Below, in pieces: positions 17,542-26,622 of a stretch of 64,000 nt of DNA. Positions within the stretch are counted from its first letter, which is position 1, and every line of letters starts with the position of its first letter. Below the pieces are notes generated by a model. The model ran no database searches. It had not been told where the DNA came from and saw nothing but the letters and a program-made list of their open reading frames with translations. The position numbers and the translations under genes are program-made. Source of the stretch: Thalassospira lucentensis MCCC 1A00383 = DSM 14000 (GTDB lineage Bacteria > Pseudomonadota > Alphaproteobacteria > Rhodospirillales > Thalassospiraceae); contig NZ_ATWN01000004.1 in the NCBI RefSeq assembly GCF_000421265.1, positions 1-64,000 on the forward strand, read 5' to 3'.

Positions 17542-19269
17542 GTGGAAGAAGTGCCTGTCCATTCGCCTTACAAAGTCCTGATTGTCGATGACTCCGCGAT
17601 TGTGCGGGGGCTTGTGACACGCATGATGGCTGAGGACGACGAAATTAACGTCGTGGGCTCGGTCAATAATGGTGAAGAAGCCCTTGCGGTCATGGAAGGC
17701 GGTGGCATTGAGGTCGTGGTTCTCGACATCGAGATGCCGGTGATGGACGGGCTGACGGCCTTGCCAAAACTGTTGGAAATTGACCCGACAGTGCGGGTGA
17801 TCATGGCTTCCACCCTGACCAAGCGGAATGCCGACATCAGTTTTCAGGCAATGACCCTTGGCGCAGTTGACTACATTCCCAAACCCAGTTCAGCAAAAGA
17901 CCTCAATGTTGGGGAAGGCTTCCGGGCCGAGCTTCTCGACAAGGTAAAGGCATGGGCCGAGCAGCGTCGCAAGATGCTCGAAGTCGAGGAAGCACATGCT
18001 CTCGCCCGTGCCGAGGAAGACGCGGCATCAGAGGCGGCGGCCGAGCACCCCGCTGAAGCCGACCCGCACACCCCCCAAGTGGCAGAGACACCCCAAGATC
18101 CCGAATCTGGGGAGGATACCGGTGCCGCCGGTATTCCTACTTCGGATGACAAGCACGATAAGGATCAGGCACCGTTTCGTGCTCAAATGTCGGTTGAGCA
18201 TCAGCAGATGCAAAAAGTCGGGCGTATTCAGCGCAAACGTTTTACCGCCGAATTGCGGCCGCGTCCGATGCAGCAGCATCCGCGTCCGCAACAGGTGCAA
18301 ATGCGCCCAACACCGCAAACACCAGCCCAGCCTGCACCCCCGTCGCAATCACCGCAGTCTGCTCGCGCAGTCGATCCGGGCCAGCGTGCGGCGACAGTGC
18401 CGGGAAATCCGCGCGTGCAAGGTGCGCCGCGTGATCCCGGGGGGCTTATTCGCGATGCTGCCATTGCTGTTGGAAACACGGCGGGCAGGGCTGCCGTTGC
18501 CAAAGCGGCTATGCCCGGAAAACCGAGTGTTCCAGCCACGGCCAAGCCATCGGCAGCCCCGACCGCAAGAGCGCCAAGTGGGCCCGCACCCAAACAACAA
18601 CGGCCAAACACAGCGCGCGGGTCTTCTGCCCCTGCGCCGACACGGGCACGTGCTGGTGGCGGTAAGGCCGTATCGTTGTTGCCGGAAAAACGTCTGAACG
18701 TTGAAGTGATTGCCATCGGCAGTTCGACCGGGGGGCCGCAAGCGTTGTTTGAAGTGTTGCGCGGGCTCGCCGGTGTGCGTCAGCCAATTTTCATTACCCA
18801 GCATATGCCTGCGACCTTTACGACGATTTTGGCCGAACATATTACCCGCCTGACTGGGCTTAAGTGCCAGGAAGGTCAAAATGGGATGCCTATTGTTGGT
18901 GGACAGGTTTATCTTGCGCCGGGGGATTACCACATGACAGTGGAAGGGCGCGGTGCGTCGCGCCATATCAAGCTGAACCAAAATCCGCCAGAAAACTTCT
19001 GCCGCCCGTCGGTTGATCCGATGTTGCGCAGTATCGTTGAAAGTTATGGTGGAAATATTCTGACCGCGATACTGACCGGAATGGGACAGGATGGTATGCT
19101 TGGTGGACGTGCTGTTGTCGGTGCCGGGGGAATGGTTGTAGCACAAGACGAACAAAGCAGTGTTGTATGGGGGATGCCAGGTGCCGCAGCGCATGCTGGT
19201 ATCTGTTCTGCTGTTCTGCCGGTCGGCGGAATTGCGGCCTATATTAAAAAATTCGCGGGGGGTCGTTAA
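17542..19269 (+). CDS. cheB: Chemoreceptor methylesterase/deamidase CheB with long linker
   Basis: 575 residues, against ~350 in typical CheB. The N-terminal receiver has Asp62 (VLDIEMPVMDG). The C-terminal methylesterase starts near residue 380 (VEVIAIGSSTGGPQALFEVL) with the Ser of GSSTGG, the His of ITQHMP and the Asp of GMGQDG as the triad. Between them lies ~230 residues rich in Ala, Pro, Gln and Arg, presumably disordered. CheB removes methyl groups from receptor glutamates when phosphorylated by CheA. The GTG start at 17542 has a weak ribosome site; a second in-frame GTG is three codons later. Confidence 0.93.
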   Translation: MEEVPVHSPYKVLIVDDSAIVRGLVTRMMAEDDEINVVGSVNNGEEALAVMEGGGIEVVVLDIEMPVMDGLTALPKLLEIDPTVRVIMASTLTKRNADISFQAMTLGAVDYIPKPSSAKDLNVGEGFRAELLDKVKAWAEQRRKMLEVEEAHALARAEEDAASEAAAEHPAEADPHTPQVAETPQDPESGEDTGAAGIPTSDDKHDKDQAPFRAQMSVEHQQMQKVGRIQRKRFTAELRPRPMQQHPRPQQVQMRPTPQTPAQPAPPSQSPQSARAVDPGQRAATVPGNPRVQGAPRDPGGLIRDAAIAVGNTAGRAAVAKAAMPGKPSVPATAKPSAAPTARAPSGPAPKQQRPNTARGSSAPAPTRARAGGGKAVSLLPEKRLNVEVIAIGSSTGGPQALFEVLRGLAGVRQPIFITQHMPATFTTILAEHITRLTGLKCQEGQNGMPIVGGQVYLAPGDYHMTVEGRGASRHIKLNQNPPENFCRPSVDPMLRSIVESYGGNILTAILTGMGQDGMLGGRAVVGAGGMVVAQDEQSSVVWGMPGAAAHAGICSAVLPVGGIAAYIKKFAGGR

Positions 19270-19275
19270 CCCACA

Positions 19276-20697
19276 ATGATGAAGCCGGAAGACTTCGATT
19301 TCGTAAGCAGACTGATAAAGTCAAAGTCCGGGCTCGTTCTGAGTGAGGACAAGACTTATCTGCTCGAAAGCCGGCTGATGCCGATTGCGCGTAAGCGCGG
19401 CATGAAAGATTTGGGCGAGTTGATCGGTGCCATGCGTGGCGGCGACCGCCAACTGGTTGAAGATGTCGTCGATGCGATGACAACCAATGAAAGCTTCTTT
19501 TTCCGCGATACCAAACCATTCGATCAGTTCCGACATGTTGTTCTGCCACACATGATCAAGGCGCGTGCGTCGAAACGTCATTTGCGCATCTGGTGTGCTG
19601 CCGCGTCTTCGGGGCAGGAACCCTATTCGCTGGCGATGATTTTGGATGAATTCAAAAGCCAGCTTTCGGGATGGCGTGTTGAAATTATTGGAACCGATAT
19701 CTCGCGCGAGATTTTGACCAAGGCACGGGCAGGGATGTATTCCCAGTTCGAAGTCCAAAGGGGCCTTCCGATCAATCTTCTGGTCAAATATTTCCAGAAA
19801 AAAGAAGACCAGTGGCAGATTTCAGCCGATATCCGATCCAAGGTTCAGTACAAGGAATTCAACCTTCTGGAAGATTTCCGTCCGCTGGGGCAGTTCGATA
19901 TTGTCTATTGCCGTAACGTGTTGATCTATTTTGATCAACCGACCAAAAGCGATGTTCTTGCCCGCGTTTCGGCATTGATGCCAGATGACGGTTTCCTGTT
20001 CCTTGGTGGTGCGGAAACGGTTCTGGGTATTTCAGATAAGTTCAAACCGCTCGCACGTCAGCGCGGTATTTATCAGCTCAACCGTCCGGGCGCACCGGAA
20101 GTTGATCTGACAGCACTTGAAAAAGCACAGGCCGGTGGGACTGCAGCGGCATCAAGTGGTGCTGCAACCGGAGGCCTGACCTTCCAAAAGCCAAAGCATA
20201 TGCAAACTGCGGCAGGTGCGGCCACCGGGACGGCTGCCCGTCCGGCAGCACCGGGTACGGCGGGCACGACAACCACCCGCCCCACAACAAGTTCCACGAC
20301 CGCACGTCCGTTTGGCACCGCCGGTACGACAGGTACGGCTGGTACAACAGCGCGCCCGACGACGACAGGGACAACCGGAACAACGGCGCGTCCGGGAACG
20401 ACGGGCACTACCACCCGTCCATCTGGGACCGGTACAGGCAGTTCGTTCAGTAAGCCGTCAGGTTCGACTGGTACAGGTTCTACAGCACGGCCGGGATCAA
20501 CAGGAACGACCGGGACGGGTTCGACCTATCGTCGGCCGCTTGGCTCCGGAGGAACCGGGACAACCGGGACTGGTGCCGGTGGCACGCCGCCGCGGCCCTC
20601 AAGCGGGACGGGGAATACAGGTGGTGCTGGCGGGACGACGCGCCCGTCATCGACCTATGATCGGTCCCGTTTTGGGAAACCGGACGACAAAAAATAA
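19276..20697 (+). CDS. cheR: Chemoreceptor methyltransferase CheR with repeat tail
   Basis: 473 residues. Residues 1-~265 are a normal CheR: an N-terminal helical domain (FDFVSRLIKSKSGLVLSEDK) and the SAM domain (NESFFFRD, LRIWCAAASSGQEPYSLAMIL, FDIVYCRNVLIYFD). CheR methylates receptor glutamates. The last ~200 residues are almost entirely Thr, Gly, Ala, Ser, Pro and Arg, with a recurring T-A-R-P or T-T-R-P unit, ending in DRSRFGKPDDKK. Such a tail is not part of the CheR fold. The gene starts six bases after cheB, so the two are probably co-translated. Confidence 0.93.
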   Translation: MMKPEDFDFVSRLIKSKSGLVLSEDKTYLLESRLMPIARKRGMKDLGELIGAMRGGDRQLVEDVVDAMTTNESFFFRDTKPFDQFRHVVLPHMIKARASKRHLRIWCAAASSGQEPYSLAMILDEFKSQLSGWRVEIIGTDISREILTKARAGMYSQFEVQRGLPINLLVKYFQKKEDQWQISADIRSKVQYKEFNLLEDFRPLGQFDIVYCRNVLIYFDQPTKSDVLARVSALMPDDGFLFLGGAETVLGISDKFKPLARQRGIYQLNRPGAPEVDLTALEKAQAGGTAAASSGAATGGLTFQKPKHMQTAAGAATGTAARPAAPGTAGTTTTRPTTSSTTARPFGTAGTTGTAGTTARPTTTGTTGTTARPGTTGTTTRPSGTGTGSSFSKPSGSTGTGSTARPGSTGTTGTGSTYRRPLGSGGTGTTGTGAGGTPPRPSSGTGNTGGAGGTTRPSSTYDRSRFGKPDDKK

Positions 20698-20753
20698 CCG
20701 ACAGCCGGTTCATTGCCGACTGTTCGGTGATGAACTGAAAGTCGGAAACGAAT

Positions 20754-21395
20754 ATGATTTCTTCTTCCACTACCGCAGCACCGCGCAAGGCGTTAACCGA
20801 TCTGCAACGTCGTCGTAAGTTGGCGATCAGCTGCCTTTCTGTCCTCATGATAGGGGCATTGCCCCTGATACAGTCAAATGCTGCTGTGGGGATGTTTACC
20901 CATGAAGCTGTTGAAAGCGCCGGGGTGCTTTTGATTGCGATTGCCATTCTGGGGCGGGCATGGTGCACGCTTTATATTGGAGGCCGAAAGGCTCAGGAAC
21001 TTACCGATAGCGGACCCTATTCACTAAGTCGCAATCCGCTTTATGTTTTCAGTTTTATTGGTGCGGCGGGGATTGGTGCGCAGACCGGCAGTCTTTTGAT
21101 GACACTGTTGTTTGTTCTGGTGGCTATTGCTGTGTTTTTACCCGTGATCCTGCGTGAAGAACGCGCCTTGGCTGAAATTTTTGGCAATGCGTTTGTTGCG
21201 TATCAGGCTGACGTGCCGCGTTTCGGTCCACGGTTTTCAGCATGGCAAGATATGGAAACACTTAATATTCGCCCCAAACTTTTGTGGCGGACACTTTGTG
21301 ATGGCTTGGTGTTTTTGATGGTGGTGCCACTGTTTGAATTGATCGACTGGCTGCAGGTAAGCGGGATCGTTCACCCGATTGTTCATCTGCCCTAA
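20754..21395 (+). CDS. Isoprenylcysteine/phospholipid methyltransferase-like membrane protein
   Basis: 213 residues with about five hydrophobic helices. The C-terminal catalytic signature of the ICMT/PEMT group is visible: GPYSLSRNPLYVFSF followed by LREERALAEIFGNAFVAYQADVPRFGPR. These integral membrane enzymes use SAM to methylate lipids, isoprenoid thiols or other membrane substrates; the bacterial substrate is usually unknown. GGAAACG lies just before the ATG. It starts 56 bases after cheR on the same strand and ends at a bidirectional terminator, so it may be the last gene of the che transcript. Confidence 0.8.
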   Translation: MISSSTTAAPRKALTDLQRRRKLAISCLSVLMIGALPLIQSNAAVGMFTHEAVESAGVLLIAIAILGRAWCTLYIGGRKAQELTDSGPYSLSRNPLYVFSFIGAAGIGAQTGSLLMTLLFVLVAIAVFLPVILREERALAEIFGNAFVAYQADVPRFGPRFSAWQDMETLNIRPKLLWRTLCDGLVFLMVVPLFELIDWLQVSGIVHPIVHLP

Positions 21396-21448
21396 AGTCG
21401 GTCGGAGTTCGGGGCGATCTTGGGCCTCATGCAACATGGTTTAGATAC

Positions 21449-21481
21449 AAAAACGCCCCGGTGCAGATCCGGGGCGTTTTT
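21449..21481. terminator. Bidirectional terminator between the che cluster and ctrA
   Basis: A 13-bp stem (AAAAACGCCCCGG with its complement) with a 7-base loop and T-runs on both strands, between convergent genes. Confidence 0.9.
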
Positions 21482-21540
21482 TGATTACGGGCACTCGTGC
21501 AACGTTTCCCAGCACCATCGTGCTTTGGGAAAGGGCAAGA

Positions 21541-22236
21541 TCAGGCCGCAGCGCTGTTGGTGTCAGGATCGCGCAGGACATAGCCCCGGCCCCAAACCGT
21601 ATGGATGTAGTTGTCGCCTTTGGTTGCAGACTGAATTTTCTTACGCAGTTTGCAGACAAAAACGTCAATAATCTTGAGTTCCGGCTCATCCATGCCACCA
21701 TACAGGTGGTTGAGGAACATTTCCTTGGTCAGTGTCGTGCCTTTACGCAGCGACAGCAATTCAAGAATGCCATATTCCTTACCGGTCAGATGCAGCGGTG
21801 ATCCGTCGACATCGACAGTACGAGCATCCAAGTTGACATTGAGTTTTCCGGTCGCAATCATCGACTGGGCATGGCCACGTGAACGGCGAACAATTGCCTG
21901 TACGCGTGCCAGGAGTTCGGTTTTTTCGAACGGCTTGGTAAGATAGTCATCAGCGCCGAACCCAAGGCCTTTGACCTTGTCTTCGGTTTCCGTCAGCCCC
22001 GAAAGGATAAGAACGGGGGTGTCGACGCGTGCATCGCGTAAACGTCTGAGGACCTCGTAGCCATCAATATCTGGCAGCATCAGGTCCAACAGAATAATGT
22101 CGTAGTCATAAAGTTTGCCGATCTCAAGGCCATCTTCGCCAAGGTCGGTTGTATCGATTACCATGCCTTCAGACTTGAGCATCAGCTCAATGCTGTCAGC
22201 ATAGGTGTTGTCATCCTCAACCAGCAGCACCCGCAT
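21541..22236 (-). CDS. ctrA: Cell-cycle response regulator CtrA
   Basis: 231 residues. The OmpR-type receiver ([20 protein letters not shown], phosphoacceptor Asp51 in LLDLMLPD, Lys in [10 protein letters not shown]) is followed by a winged-helix domain ([56 protein letters not shown]). This is close to textbook CtrA along its length. It ends in SAAA; C-terminal alanines are what ClpXP recognises on Caulobacter CtrA. CtrA governs flagellar and chemotaxis genes in many Alphaproteobacteria. It is divergent from fliI across a long region with methylation and GTTAAC sites. Confidence 0.96.
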   Translation of the reverse strand: MRVLLVEDDNTYADSIELMLKSEGMVIDTTDLGEDGLEIGKLYDYDIILLDLMLPDIDGYEVLRRLRDARVDTPVLILSGLTETEDKVKGLGFGADDYLTKPFEKTELLARVQAIVRRSRGHAQSMIATGKLNVNLDARTVDVDGSPLHLTGKEYGILELLSLRKGTTLTKEMFLNHLYGGMDEPELKIIDVFVCKLRKKIQSATKGDNYIHTVWGRGYVLRDPDTNSAAA

Positions 22237-22653
22237 GTTTCTGCTCCGTTACCGTGTTCCGCAATAAGTCCGTGTTTATCCGGTTATTCGACAAGCGCCC
22301 CAACGATTGTCGGTCGGGAAATTTTGTCCCATTCCGTTAACGATACGTTGCTTTGCGACTCGTGGCAAGCAGGCGAGTCGCATCTTGTTAACTTTTTTTC
22401 ATCTCCGAATGCGACTCGGAGGCGGAATGCGAGACTTCCCAACGGTTTGTGGCGTTAACCAACAAGGGGCGCAAATGATTTTTTTTTGCGAATTTTCCGT
22501 ATACACAGCTTTTTAACGCCAATTATGCCTATATATTTGGTACGACGCGGCTCGATTTGCCACCCCAACCGGCAATTGTCATTCTGATTAATATCGGGTC
22601 ACTGTCGATATGACGCCCAGTAAAAGTAACAGCAACCGGAAAAGCCCCTAAAC
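22237..22653. promoter_or_regulatory. Shared ctrA/fliI control region with GANTC and GTTAAC sites
   Basis: Three GANTC sites (CcrM methylation targets) lie at 22357-22361, 22375-22379 and 22413-22417. The first two are inside an inverted repeat GCGACTCG-N11-CGAGTCGC (22355-22381). Three palindromic GTTAAC boxes at 22336-22341, 22387-22392 and 22454-22459, plus TTTTAAC near 22511, resemble CtrA half-sites (TTAAC). In Caulobacter, ctrA is controlled by both CcrM methylation and CtrA itself. No start sites could be assigned with confidence. Confidence 0.6.
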
Positions 22654-24243
22654 GTGTTCCAGATCGGTCGCAACATTATCGCAGATCTTCGCCGCATCCC
22701 CGATTACCATATTGTCGGGCGGGTGACCGCTGTTTTGGGTCTATTGGTTGAAATCGGTGGTGTTGAAGGCGCGCTGTCTGTCGGTGACCGGTGTAAGGTC
22801 AAGCGTCGCGATGGCGAAGCCGTGGTCTGCGAAGTCGTCGGGTTTCGCAATGAACGCGCACTGTTGATGCCGTTTGGTATTCTGGACGGGATCGGCATTG
22901 GCTGCGAAGTTGAACTGGCCGATACCCAACCGCAGGTCTACCCCGATGAAAGCTGGCTTGGCCGCGTGGTCAATGCATTTGGTCAGCCGGTTGACGGCAA
23001 AGGACCGCTGAGCGAGGGGCAACAGGCCTATCCGATCCGCAACATGCCGCCATCGGCCCATTCACGCCAGCGCGTGGCGGGCAAGATTGATCTTGGTGTG
23101 CGGGCGATGAATACGTTTCTGACCTGTTGCCGTGGGCAACGTATGGGCATTTTTGCCGGGTCAGGCGTTGGTAAATCAAGCCTGCTGTCGATGATGACGC
23201 GCCATACCACATCCGATGTGTCCGTGGTCGGGTTGATTGGGGAACGTGGCCGTGAAGCCCGTGAATTCATCGAGGATGATCTGGGCGAAGAAGGATTGCG
23301 TCGATCGGTGGTTGTTGTGGCAACTTCGGACGAGCCACCATTGATGCGCCGTCAGGCAGCCTATATGACCATGGCGATTTCGGAATATTTCCGCGATGTC
23401 GGGCGTGATGTGCTGTGTATGATGGATTCCGTCACCCGCTTTGCCATGGCCCAGCGTGAAATCAGTTTGTCCGTCGGCGAACCGCCCGCGTCAAAGGGCT
23501 ATACCCCGACCGTGTTTGCCGAACTGCCGCGTTTGTTGGAGCGTGCCGGACCCGGCGGGCCGGGGCAGGGATCCATCACCGGACTGTTTACGGTTCTGGT
23601 GGATGGCGATGATCATAACGAGCCGATTTCAGATGCGGTGCGTGGTATCCTTGATGGTCACGTGGTTCTGGACCGCTCCATCGCCGAGCAGGGCCGTTAC
23701 CCGGCGATTAACATCCTGCGCAGTGTGTCGCGTACGATGCCCGGCTGTAACACCGAGGGCGAAAACCAGATCGTTTCGCGTGCCCGCCAGTTGCTGGCAA
23801 CCTATGACGATATGGCCGAGCTGATCCGGTTGGGCGCCTATCGAAAGGGAACAGATCCAAAGGTTGATGAAGCAATTCATTATTTCCCGCTGATCGAGGA
23901 ATTCCTCAAACAGCGCAAAACAGAATGCATGCGGCTCAATGATGGGTATCTCGATCTTGCGCGCCGTCTTGATCTGGTCGCACCACAGGATGAAGCGCCC
24001 CAGATGGCGCAAAATGGTGTGGCAGGTGGCCGTGGACCCGCGGCAACGGGGCAAATGGCACCCAATGAGCTGCCCGGTGCTGCACCGGCGCCGCCACCGT
24101 CAACAGGACCCATTCTTAAACCCCGCGAACCACGTTCCAAGGTCACCAGCAGTTCCAATCGCGGGAACGAGCAGGACCTGAACGAAGCCAAACGGGCGCT
24201 TCGCCGCGAGCAAAATAACGCCAAAGGCGGGGGTGGTGAATGA
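22654..24243 (+). CDS. fliI: Flagellar export ATPase FliI
   Basis: 529 residues; a standard FliI is ~440-460, and the extra length is a Pro/Ala/Gln-rich C-terminal tail of ~75 residues ending in charged helix. Core motifs: N-terminal beta barrel ([18 protein letters not shown]), Walker [15 protein letters not shown] near residue 166, Walker [20 protein letters not shown], and the arginine region [18 protein letters not shown]. It energises substrate delivery to the flagellar type III export gate. The GTG start has a weak ribosome site. fliJ follows within 45 bases. Divergent from ctrA. Confidence 0.93.
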   Translation: MFQIGRNIIADLRRIPDYHIVGRVTAVLGLLVEIGGVEGALSVGDRCKVKRRDGEAVVCEVVGFRNERALLMPFGILDGIGIGCEVELADTQPQVYPDESWLGRVVNAFGQPVDGKGPLSEGQQAYPIRNMPPSAHSRQRVAGKIDLGVRAMNTFLTCCRGQRMGIFAGSGVGKSSLLSMMTRHTTSDVSVVGLIGERGREAREFIEDDLGEEGLRRSVVVVATSDEPPLMRRQAAYMTMAISEYFRDVGRDVLCMMDSVTRFAMAQREISLSVGEPPASKGYTPTVFAELPRLLERAGPGGPGQGSITGLFTVLVDGDDHNEPISDAVRGILDGHVVLDRSIAEQGRYPAINILRSVSRTMPGCNTEGENQIVSRARQLLATYDDMAELIRLGAYRKGTDPKVDEAIHYFPLIEEFLKQRKTECMRLNDGYLDLARRLDLVAPQDEAPQMAQNGVAGGRGPAATGQMAPNELPGAAPAPPPSTGPILKPREPRSKVTSSSNRGNEQDLNEAKRALRREQNNAKGGGGE

Positions 24244-24287
24244 GTATTCAGCGCACCGCATGTTTTACCAGACATAGGTAACGCGCC

Positions 24288-24716
24288 ATGGCCAAGGATT
24301 TCAAAACCCTATTGCGCATGCGTAAATGGTCGCTTGATGACAAGCGCCGTGAGCTGGGCGAGATGATGGGGGTGCTTGAAAACCTGATTTCGGAAAAAGA
24401 AGCCCTCGCACAGGCGCTGATTGCCGAACAGAAAATAGCATCCGAGAATCCCGAACTGGTCGGGTTTGCTTATGCCAGTTTTGCCAATGCGGTCATTGCC
24501 GAACGCGAAGCATTGGACGGGCACATTGCCGAACAGGAACGCAAGATTGACGCCTTTCGCGAGGAAGTGGCAGATGCCTTTAAGGACATGAAAACGGTCG
24601 AGATTGCAGAACGCAATCGGGTAGAAGCCGAACGCGCGGAAGAAGATCGCAAAGAACAGGAAGAACTCGACGAAATCGGCATGCGTTCGGCCACCCGTGA
24701 TGACGGACTTATGTAG
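24288..24716 (+). CDS. fliJ: Flagellar export chaperone-like protein FliJ
   Basis: 142 residues, almost wholly helical coiled coil (DDKRRELGEMMGVLENLISEKEALAQAL, EREALDGHIAEQERKIDAFREEV), starting with the FliJ-like FKTLLRMRKWSLDDKRREL. FliJ binds FliI and the FlhA gate and helps couple ATP hydrolysis to export. Position directly after fliI supports the call more than sequence, as FliJ is poorly conserved. Its last eight bases overlap the end of the convergent lipoprotein gene. Confidence 0.82.
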   Translation: MAKDFKTLLRMRKWSLDDKRRELGEMMGVLENLISEKEALAQALIAEQKIASENPELVGFAYASFANAVIAEREALDGHIAEQERKIDAFREEVADAFKDMKTVEIAERNRVEAERAEEDRKEQEELDEIGMRSATRDDGLM

Positions 24717-25281
24717 ACGCGACCTTTTCTCCGGAAAGTTCGGCATCCTCGTCAATCAGCATGTCAATGAAAGCAGCTATATTGTTTTTCGCAGCACCTT
24801 CATTGGCAAGGCGTAACCGCTGAATTGCAAAGGGTGAATCACCAAAGGTTGCGGTGTGATCAGCTGGGATATTCTGATCAAAAATGGTTTTGCCACTTTG
24901 TTTGTCGATAACTTCATACCGAATGAGCGTCTTCACGGTCAAATCAAGACCAAAGATCGGCTGATCGACTTCCAGTAAGGTTACGCGCAGTTCATAGGGT
25001 GCATCGCCTTCGAGCTTTGATAGAAGACCGGTGTTCTCAAGAGAAGCAATCAAGGCCTTTTCAAAAGCCTGACTGCTAATTTCCGAGGTCCACATCGGGT
25101 TGGTTTCTTCACCGCCGTTAACGCGCGATACGGTAATGTTCCCGTGATATGCAGATGTCTCTGCTTGCGCAGTATCAACGCCTTCTGTGACGGTCATATT
25201 TTGAAATTCAGCAGGGGACGCGCAGGCACTTAACATTGCCAAGCCAATGACGGCGGCAAGTTTCTTGATGGCAGAGTTCAT
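24709..25281 (-). CDS. Lipoprotein of unknown function
   Basis: 190 residues. The N-terminus (MNSAIKKLAAVIGLAMLSAC) is a lipoprotein signal with lipobox LSAC, so it is likely anchored to a membrane facing the periplasm. The body is mixed alpha/beta (YELRVTLLEVDQPIFGLDLTVKTLIRYEVIDKQSGKTIFDQ) with no domain I can name; the pattern is loosely like small outer-membrane assembly lipoproteins. GAGGAAG lies just before the ATG and forms part of an 11-bp inverted repeat (25283-25293 with 25350-25360). Confidence 0.8.
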   Translation of the reverse strand: MNSAIKKLAAVIGLAMLSACASPAEFQNMTVTEGVDTAQAETSAYHGNITVSRVNGGEETNPMWTSEISSQAFEKALIASLENTGLLSKLEGDAPYELRVTLLEVDQPIFGLDLTVKTLIRYEVIDKQSGKTIFDQNIPADHTATFGDSPFAIQRLRLANEGAAKNNIAAFIDMLIDEDAELSGEKVAST

Positions 25282-25282
25282 C

Positions 25283-25360
25283 TTATCGTCTTCCTCATAT
25301 CCAAGTTTGAGTTTGGCTGCTGCCGTTGATATCTGGCAACACTAAACAAGAAGACGATAA
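25283..25360 (-). promoter_or_regulatory. Inverted repeat overlapping the lipoprotein ribosome site
   Basis: TTATCGTCTTC at 25283-25293 is exactly repeated in inverted form as GAAGACGATAA at 25350-25360. On the minus-strand mRNA the downstream copy abuts the GAGG of the ribosome site, two bases before the ATG. If transcription starts upstream of 25360, the two arms can pair and mask that site. The 56-base spacer has no further obvious structure. Confidence 0.45.
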
Positions 25361-25408
25361 AATGAGTACACGCTCAAGTAGATATTTTCTGCTTTGGGGG
25401 ATGGTCTT

Positions 25409-25888
25409 TTAAGCTGAGATATCAACCCCGGTTTCGATCCCGGTTACGCGTCGCAATTCATCTGGTGCGAGGGCAAACACGGTTTTGGGCGTGCCTGCGG
25501 CCAGCCAGATGGTCTTTTTTGTCAAAAGCTTTTGATCAAGCAGCGTTTCAACGGGTTTGGCATGGCCAAATGGCGGCACGCCGCCGATGGCATATCCAGT
25601 CAGTTCGCGGACTTCCTGTGCAGTTGCCTTGCGCATTGGAAGACCGATCAAGCCTGCTGCGCGGTGTTCATCGACCTGATCGGCACCGTTCATGATGATC
25701 AGCACCGGTCGCCCTGGCTCGGTGATGAAGACCAGTGATTTTCCGATCTCGCTGATGTCACATCCGATTGCGGCGGCAGCATCTGCGGCGGAATGAGTGC
25801 CATCGGGAAAAGAGAACACATCGATATCGCCAAGACCATGTTCGTCAAAGGCATTCTGTAAACACTGAGGGGGAGCAACTTTTTGCAT
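25409..25888 (-). CDS. YbaK/EbsC-family aminoacyl-tRNA deacylase-like protein
   Basis: 159 residues, a stand-alone YbaK domain: FPDGTHSAADAAAAIGCDISEIGKSLVFI, with the conserved Lys-Ser pair, then GLPMRKATAQEVRELTGYAIGGVPPFGH, the family's glycine-rich substrate loop. Relatives hydrolyse mischarged tRNAs such as Cys-tRNA(Pro); the exact specificity is not readable here. Its ATG overlaps the TAA of the upstream terC gene by one base, so the two are translationally coupled. Confidence 0.88.
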   Translation of the reverse strand: MQKVAPPQCLQNAFDEHGLGDIDVFSFPDGTHSAADAAAAIGCDISEIGKSLVFITEPGRPVLIIMNGADQVDEHRAAGLIGLPMRKATAQEVRELTGYAIGGVPPFGHAKPVETLLDQKLLTKKTIWLAAGTPKTVFALAPDELRRVTGIETGVDISA

Positions 25889-26622
25889 TATGTACTCTCT
25901 TGCGCGCGACGTTTGAGTTTTCGCTTCCTGTTCAGAAGGTTCAATGTCTCGACCGATAGGCTAAATGCCATTGCGAAGTAGATGTAGCCTTTCGGGATGT
26001 GGATTGCGAGCCCGTCAAGCAACAGCACGAAACCAACCAGAATGAGAAAAGACAACGCAAGCATTTTGACCGAAGGATGCTTTTCGACAAATTCTCCAAT
26101 GGTCTTAGCTGCGACCAGCATCACCAGAACAGACAAAACCACGGCAATCATCATGATTGAGATGTGATCGACAAGCCCAACGGCTGTGATCACGCTGTCG
26201 AGTGAAAAAATGATATCGAGCAACATGATCTGTGCGATGGTCATGGCAAAGCCCGACACTATTTTCCCCGGACCGTGTTCTTCTGGTTCGTCAATGCTGT
26301 GATGGATTTCCTTGGACGCCTTGGCAATCAGGAACAATCCGCCGATAATCAGGATCAAATCACGCCCGCTGATGTCTTTGCCAAACGCGGAAAACAACGG
26401 CGTGGTGAGTTCCATGACCCACGCAATGCAGGCCAGAAGTGCAAGCCGCATACCCATGGCACCAATAAGACCGATCCGCCGCGCAGAAGCCTGCTGTTTT
26501 TGCGGGAGTTTGGAAACAATGACCGACAGGAAAACGATATTGTCGATCCCCAGAACAATTTCAAGCGCAGTCAGGGTCGCAAGACCCATCCACATATGAG
26601 GATCACTGATCCATTCAAACAT
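25888..26622 (-). CDS. TerC-family integral membrane protein
   Basis: 244 residues with about seven hydrophobic helices and the TerC hallmarks: ALEIVLGIDNIVFLSVIV in helix 1 and DIIFSLDSVITAVGL mid-protein, both with the conserved acidic residues. TerC proteins are implicated in tellurite resistance and, more recently, in metal (notably Mn2+) handling during secretion. The C-terminus is very basic (LLNRKRKLKRRAQEST). It is the first gene of a two-gene unit with the YbaK gene. Confidence 0.9.
   Translation of the reverse strand: MFEWISDPHMWMGLATLTALEIVLGIDNIVFLSVIVSKLPQKQQASARRIGLIGAMGMRLALLACIAWVMELTTPLFSAFGKDISGRDLILIIGGLFLIAKASKEIHHSIDEPEEHGPGKIVSGFAMTIAQIMLLDIIFSLDSVITAVGLVDHISIMMIAVVLSVLVMLVAAKTIGEFVEKHPSVKMLALSFLILVGFVLLLDGLAIHIPKGYIYFAMAFSLSVETLNLLNRKRKLKRRAQEST

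Noticed and set aside
18349..19194. Open frame antisense to cheB (281 residues)
   Set aside because: Arises from the Pro/Ala-rich linker and methylesterase codons; rich in Arg and Trp with no domain pattern.
20073..20414. Val/Pro repeat frame antisense to the cheR tail
   Set aside because: A direct consequence of the repetitive DNA encoding the CheR tail; no start signal.
20210..20690. CRISPR-like array or tandem repeat locus
   Set aside because: The repeats are short, irregular, in frame and coding for the CheR tail, without unique spacers.
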